Positions 8,701 through 14,949 of a stretch of 14,949 nt of DNA are shown here, one piece after another. Numbering within the stretch: position 1 is the stretch's first letter; each line of letters begins with the position of its first letter. The notes beneath the pieces are model-generated. The model was not told the DNA's origin. It was given only the letters and a program-made list of their open reading frames with translations, and searched no databases. The stretch comes from Alphaproteobacteria bacterium (GTDB lineage Bacteria; Pseudomonadota; Alphaproteobacteria; UBA2136; UBA6156). The position numbers and the translations under genes were made by a program. The DNA is taken from NCBI GenBank assembly GCA_020249005.1, contig JADCGN010000110.1:1-14949 (forward strand), read 5' to 3'.

Positions 8701-11700
8701 CTTTGGCTCGCACCGATGTCGGCACGGCGGCTGCTGATGGTGGTAATCGCCGCGTTGATCGCGTTAATCGAGGCATCGGCGTTGACGGCCGTGTCGATCG
8801 TCGAGGTTTGAATCCCCAACGCCGCGGTGGTCACCCCGTTTACGGTAATGCCGATGCTGTCGTTGGCCGTGGTCCCAGTCCCGACTTTAAACGAGAAGTT
8901 TTTAGCCGCCGTGGTTACTTCTTGGTTACGGAACAGCCCCGAAGCATCCACGTTCAGGGTACCGTTACCGGCCGTGGTGGTGGTGGCCGTCAGGTTGACC
9001 GACAAGAACCCGAGCGTGCTACCGGTGGCGCGCACGAAAATCGGCTGCGCGGTGGGGGTGTTGGTGGCTTGGGTCGCCAACGTACCAGCCCAGGTCACGC
9101 CGTCACGGCTGAATTCCAGACCGGCCGTCGCGGTAACCGCCAGCGTGTTGGCACCGGTGGTGACGTTGATCCCGAGCAGACCGGTGGTGGTGTTCAACGT
9201 GGTCAAGGCGGCAAACTGAGCACCAGTCACGGCACCGTTGTTCAGGAACTGACCGGTGGTGGTACCCGCGATGGTACCCGCGGCCATGGTCGCCGTGAAC
9301 GTCGGCGTCGGCAGAATGTCGGTGTCCACATCGAAGTTGCTGTCAAGGCGCAGGGTGATGCCCAAGCCGTTGAAGTTCACATCGACGGTGTCGCCGGCGT
9401 TCAGGTTGTTGGTCAGGTCACCGGCGGCGGGCTGGGCACGCTTGGCGGTGATCAGGGCGTTGATATCCACACTCTGGCTGGCACCCGAGGTCTGGTTGGT
9501 CAGGGTCAGCACCCCGGTGTCGGTCGCGACGTTGGTGTAGTCGTAGCTGACGCGGTACACATCGTCGGTGCCGGTCACGGCGGTGTTGGCGATGATGTTG
9601 ATCCCACGGCCTTGCAGGAAGCCCGACTGCGCCCCGGTTTGGGTGGCCACCACGTCACCACCGTTCAGCAAGGTGTTGCCGTTAAAGTTGGTCACGCTGG
9701 AAATCCGGTCGATTTCAGTACGCAGGTTGGTAAATTCCTGGTTCAGCAAGGAACGTTCGCTGTTCCCCAGCTGGCCCGAAGAGGCCTGGGTGGCCAGCGA
9801 CTTCATCCGCTGCAGGATGTCACCGATCGAAGACAACGCACCGTCGGCAATCTGCAGCAGCGAGATGGCTTGGGCGGCGTTGTTGCTGGCTTGTTGCAGA
9901 CCAGCGACGTCGGCTTTCAGCTTCGAACCCACGGCCAGCGCGGCAGCGTCGTCCTTGGCGGTCGGCACGCGGCTCCCGGAGCTCAGTTTGGCCAAGCTGC
10001 TGCCCGTCGCGTTACTGGCGATGCCAATGTTACGCTGCGCGCCCAGCGCGGCCAAGTTGGTATTAAAGGTGATCGGCATGATCATTTCCCTTACTTAGGT
10101 TTGTGTTCACCAGCTTACATGCTGGGTTGGCTATAATCTTGCGGCGGAGTGCGGCAAGCTGTCTAGCCCGGTAGGGGCTGCCCATGAAAGACCCCCCGCT
10201 AACCTTTAAATTATAGCACAGCCGCACCAGCACTCCTGACAATATAAGAATCATAGTATTAGCTCATTCTCTCAGCACGAATTCAGCCATCACTGCCCCA
10301 GCCTTAGGGGGTAACGCCTGCCGTAACCCCAAGCAAAGCACACAACCCCCTGTGACCTGCCTAACACAGAGGCACCCAGCCCCCCAGCATTGACCAAACT
10401 GCAGGCACTCCCTCATACCCAGCCCCTTGCGCAACTTCCCCCCTTTTTGCCAAGTTGAAGCTTAAGAAGCGGCAAGACGCCACCCCCTCTCGCCCTGCAA
10501 GCGTGCAGGCCTTCTGGAAGAAAAAGGATCAGGTGTGTGGAAGGCGTCATTGCAGCATTTCGGAGCTTAGGCCCCGGCCGAATCATGGCCCTCTTTCTGG
10601 GTTTGGCCGCCGTTGCCGCGATCACCACCTACATGATTGGCCAAGTCAATCAGCCGGGCATGGCCTTGCTTTACGGCGGCCTTAACCCACAGGAAACCAG
10701 CCGGATCCAAGATTATTTGGCCAGCCAAAACATGCCTTATGAAATCCGCAACGATGGCAGCGTGTATGTATCTGCCGACCAAGTGGGCCAGGCCCGCTTG
10801 AAGGTGGCCGGCCAAGGTCTGGTCGGTGGAGGGGCCGGCTACGAGCTGTTCGACAACCAAAGCAGCTTTGGCACCAGCAATTTTGTTTCCAACCTGAATG
10901 CCAAGCGGGCTCTGGAAGGCGAGCTGGCGCGCACCATCGGCACGCTGCCCGCCGTGCAGGGCGCGCGGGTGCACCTGGTGCTGCCCAAGCAAAACCTCTT
11001 CTCGCGGGAGACGATTGACCCCAGCGCCGCCGTCGCCCTGAATTTGGGCGCACGCAGCCTGGAGGCTGACCAAGTGCGCAGTATTGCGCAGTTGGTGGCC
11101 AGCAGCGTCCCCAACCTGAAGACCTCGGCCATCACCATCATCGACCAACGCGGTACCCTACTGTTCGATGGTACTGCTGAACAAGCTGGCGCCACTCAAG
11201 CCAGTTCGCTGCGCAAGGCCGTAGAACAAGGTTACATCAACAGCCTCACCAGCATGCTGGAACGGGTAGTGGGTGCAGGTAAGGTAGCGGTACGGGTCAC
11301 CGCCGAACTGAACACCGATAAGGTGACCGAACAGGCCGAACTGTTCGACCCCACCCAACAGGTGGTGCGCAGTGAGCAAACGATTGAAAGTAACAGCGCC
11401 AGCAGCAACGGCAGCAACGGCGGGCTCACTGGCGTTCAGGGCAACACGCCGGGGGGTGAACCCGGCTTAGGCGGTGGTGGCGGCGGCAGCAACGAAAGCC
11501 GCACCGAAACCACCACCAACTACGAAATTGGCCGTACCACCCGTAATCTTGAGCGGGCCGGTGGCGATGTGAAAAAACTCTCGGTGGCCGTACTGGTGGA
11601 AGGTAAGACCGAACCGGCCGCCACCGAAGGCGGGACCCCCACCTACGTACCGCTGACCGAAGCGGAAAAGACCAACCTGCGCACCTTGGTGCAAACCGCC

Positions 11701-14700
11701 ATCGGTTTCGATGCCGCCCGTGGCGACCGGGTTGAGGTGGTGGAAATGCAATTCAGCCCGGCACCAGAAGCCGAGGCAATTGCCGAGCCGTTCCTCACCA
11801 AAGCGCAAATGATCATGCTGGCGGAGTACTTGTTGATTGCAGTGGCGCTGGGCTTGGTTGGGCTGCTGGTGGTGAAGCCCGCGCTTTCCACGCTGAATGC
11901 CGCTATGTTGGCCGCTGCGCCGGTGGTGATTCAGCAAGGCAACAATAGTCCGGGCGGGTTGCAAGTTGGCGAGCTGCCGGCGGGAGAAAACCTCATCAAC
12001 GTCGGCAACGTACAAGGCCGGGTGCGGGAAAGCGCCGTGAAAAAGGTGGCTGAGATTGTTGACCAATACCCCGAAGAATCCCTCAGCGTGGTGCGCAGCT
12101 GGATGGCGGGCAACAACCCCAACCCGAGCCAGGAAAGCGGGAGCTAGGCCATGGCAAAGGTGAATGGTCCCCGCCGCGCCGCCATCCTGATGCTGGCGAT
12201 GGGTGAGCAACGCGCCGCCCAGCTGTTCAGCTACATGGATGACTACGAGATCCGTGACATGAGCCGCGAGATGGCCCAGTTGGGGAATATCAGCGGCGAA
12301 GAGATGGAACAGGTGATGCAAGACTTCACCGAATTGGTGGGCACCGGCAGTGGTGGGCTGGTCGGCGGCTGGGGCACCACCGAGCGCTACCTCAAGACCT
12401 TCCTCAAAGAAGACCGCGTGAAGGAACTGATGGAGGAAATGCGTGGGCCCGCCGGCCGCACTATGTGGGAAAAGTTGGCCAACGTGAACGAGGAAACGCT
12501 GGCCTCTTACTTGGTGAACGAATACCCGCAAACCGTGGCGGTGATTATCAGCCGGATTAAAGCCAGCCACGCTGCCAAAGTCTTGGCTGTACTGCCCCAA
12601 GACTTGGCGGTGGAGGTGATGGAACGCGTGTTGGTGATGGACACCGTGCCGCGCGAGGTGCTGGCTGCCGTGGAAGACAGCTTAAAGACCGAGTTCATGC
12701 GCAACCTGGCCCAGAAGAATACGCACGACACCCACGAGCTGATGGCCGAAATCTTCAATAACTTCGACCGCGGCAACGAACAGAAGTTCATGGGGATTTT
12801 GGAGCAGAAGCACCCCGACGATGCCGAGCGGATTCGTAGCCTAATGTTCACCTTCGAGGACATTATGAAGACCGACGACGAAGGAATTCAAACCATTCTG
12901 CGTGATGTGGATAAAGACACCCTGGCGCTGGCGCGCAAAGGGGCCAAGCCCGAGATGCGGGAAAAGTTCCTCAAGAACATGTCCGAGCGGGCCGCCAAGA
13001 TCCTGCGCGAAGACATGGAAGCGATGGGCCCGGTCAAGGTCAAGGACGTGGACGAAGCGCAGCTCAAGATTGTGGGGGTTGCCAAGGGCCTGGTCGACCG
13101 TGCCGAAATTGTCCTGGCCAGCGGCGAAGATGGCGAAGACGAGTTCATCACGTAACCGATGACCACGTCGCCCGCCCCGCGCACCAAGTTCACCTTCGAT
13201 ACCGAGTTCTTCGAGGTGGTTGGCGTTGGCCGCAACGTGGCCCCGGTACGGCTGCCGCCTTCTAACACGCCCAGTGTGGAAGACCGTTTGCAGCAGGCCT
13301 ACGCCGAAGGCCAAGCCGCAGGGTTGGCCGAAGGGCAGCAACAGGCCCAGGCCGACTTAGCCCGCCTGCAACAGCATTTGCAAAACACGCTGCTGGCGCT
13401 GCAGCAAAGCCTGGAAGCGCGGGAAGACCAACTCATCAAAACCCTGCTGGGTTTGGTCGAAGGCAGCCTGCTGACCATCATCGGCCACGCCGGTGCGCAT
13501 TATGGGGCCGAAGTGCTGGAGCACCATTTGCGTGCGTTGTTGCCGCTGGCCAAAACCGATGAGGCCCTAACCTTGCGGCTGCACCCTGCCGCCCGCGGCT
13601 ACCATGAAAAATTAGGCTTGCCCCAAGCCAATGTGCTGGGCCTTTCCTTGCGTATCGTGCCCGACACCACCTTGGGGCCCGTCGACGCCATCATGGAATG
13701 GCACCAGGGAGGCGTCGAAGCCCGGCTGGACGATCATGTCACAGCGTTACAAACCTTGCTGGCCGCCGCCGGCGCCACCCCGCTGCCGAAACCCGACTTC
13801 ACCACCCCCACCCTGCCGCCCGCAACCGTCGCTGCACCAAACTTTGCGCCGCCTCCCCCTATGGCGGCCGCGATCCCACAATCAACCGTCGATGACCCCT
13901 TAAGCGTCGCCGAACGCGAACGGGCCCAACGGGCTGCCGCGTTACTGGGCGATGATGAGCTGGTGGATGCGTTGAAGTAAGGCGCAAAATCCCGTAGTTT
14001 TAACGTAACAAAAAGGCCGCTTGCCATGAACACCAACACCAATTTGAACCTGGAAGACTTAGGCACGGCCTCGGGCGGCGCCAAAGGCGTGGAAGCCGGG
14101 TTGGAAGCCGTGTACGACGTGCCGGTGACGGTGAAGGCCGTGCTGGGCACCACCGCCATGAACATCTCGCAGTTGCTGAAATTGGGCCGCGGCGCGGTGG
14201 TGGAACTGGACCGTAAGGTTGGCGATGCCATCGATATTTACGTCAACGACCGCCTGGTGGCCCGTGGCGAGGTCGTGATTGTGGAAGACAAACTCGGCGT
14301 CACGATGACGGAAATCGTGAAGGCCACCACCTAGCAGAGGGCCGCGTCCGTGACTGCCTCCAGCATCATCGGTCTCATCAGCGCTTTGGCGCTGGTGGCG
14401 TTGGCGATCGCCATGGGTGGGCATGTGGGGGCGTTCCTCGATATCCCCTCGGTGCTGATTGTGATTGGCGGCACCTTGGCGGTGGTGTTGGTCAGCTTCA
14501 CCCCGGCCGATTTGGCCCGCACCGCCAACCTGGCGGGCCAGGCCTTGGGCCATGGCCAACCGGCCTTCAGCGGGTTGACCCGCCATCTGTTGGAATTGGC
14601 CAAACAAGGCCGGGCCAACGGCGTGCTTTCGCTGCAGCAGGCCGCCGCGCGGGAAAGCCATGTGTTTTTACGCCAGGCCCTTTCCTTGGCGGTGGATGGC

Positions 14701-14949
14701 GCCCCCGCCGAGGCGATTGAAAAAATCATGACCCAAGACACCGCCAGCCTGTTGGAACGCCAGGAACGCGGCTTGGCGGTGCTGCGCCGCACCGCCGAGG
14801 TGGCGCCCGCGATGGGGCTGATCGGCACGCTGATTGGCTTGGTGCAAATGCTCGGTCAACTTTCCACACCCGAAGCGATTGGCCCGGCGATGGCGGTAGC
14901 CATCCTTACCACTTTCTACGGTGCCGTGTTGGCCTACATGGTGTTTACC

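Overview
The window looks like the chromosome of a flagellated, moderately GC-rich alphaproteobacterium, with the right-hand end of a horizontally acquired island on its left side. Three things support this. Ribosomal protein L20 carries a stretch (KGYRG, CFRVAIEKVEKAL, LWIQRINAAVR) of the alphaproteobacterial, even Rickettsiales-like, type. The flagellar genes run fliF-fliG-fliH-fliN with an alpha-type FliH. Promoter-like sites are of the CTTGAC kind. The exact order cannot be fixed from sequence reading alone; a deep-branching lineage is possible because L35 and the gene order around pheST are unusual.

Region 1 (about 1-3118) is accessory DNA. It holds the 3' part of a type I restriction (HsdR-like) gene on the + strand and, convergent with it, a two-gene minus-strand operon of unknown function (2972->2460, then 2391->1501). 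The region stops abruptly inside a tRNA-Thr(CGU) gene: only nucleotides 1-38 of the tRNA remain (3156->3119), and the sequence diverges right after the anticodon loop. Tandem GTCCCACG direct repeats 11 bp apart (2992-3010) look like integrase arm sites. I read 3118/3119 as an island-chromosome junction. The integrase is not in the window.

Region 2 (3119-8504) is translation housekeeping, mostly on the minus strand: rpmI-rplT, then pheS, a 52-residue lipoprotein gene, and pheT. The usual infC-rpmI-rplT-pheS-pheT series is broken up here. infC is not next to rpmI, a + strand gene of unknown function (7087-7473) with its own strong ribosome binding site lies between rplT and pheS, and the lipoprotein plus a terminator-like hairpin lies between pheS and pheT. 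pheS and the + strand gene appear to start from overlapping divergent promoters. A 123-bp nested inverted repeat and a very long flagellin terminator fill the gap upstream of rpmI.

Region 3 (8505-14949) is flagellar. A flagellin gene (minus) and the fliF-fliG-fliH-fliN-motA operon (plus, 3 to 45 nt between genes) diverge from a roughly 450-nt intergenic region. FliF builds the MS ring, FliG/FliN the switch, FliH regulates the export ATPase, and the truncated MotA/PomA-type gene encodes a stator subunit. It runs off the right end and has Gln where the torque-active Glu is normally found.

No CRISPR array, rRNA, complete tRNA, transposase or integrase was seen.
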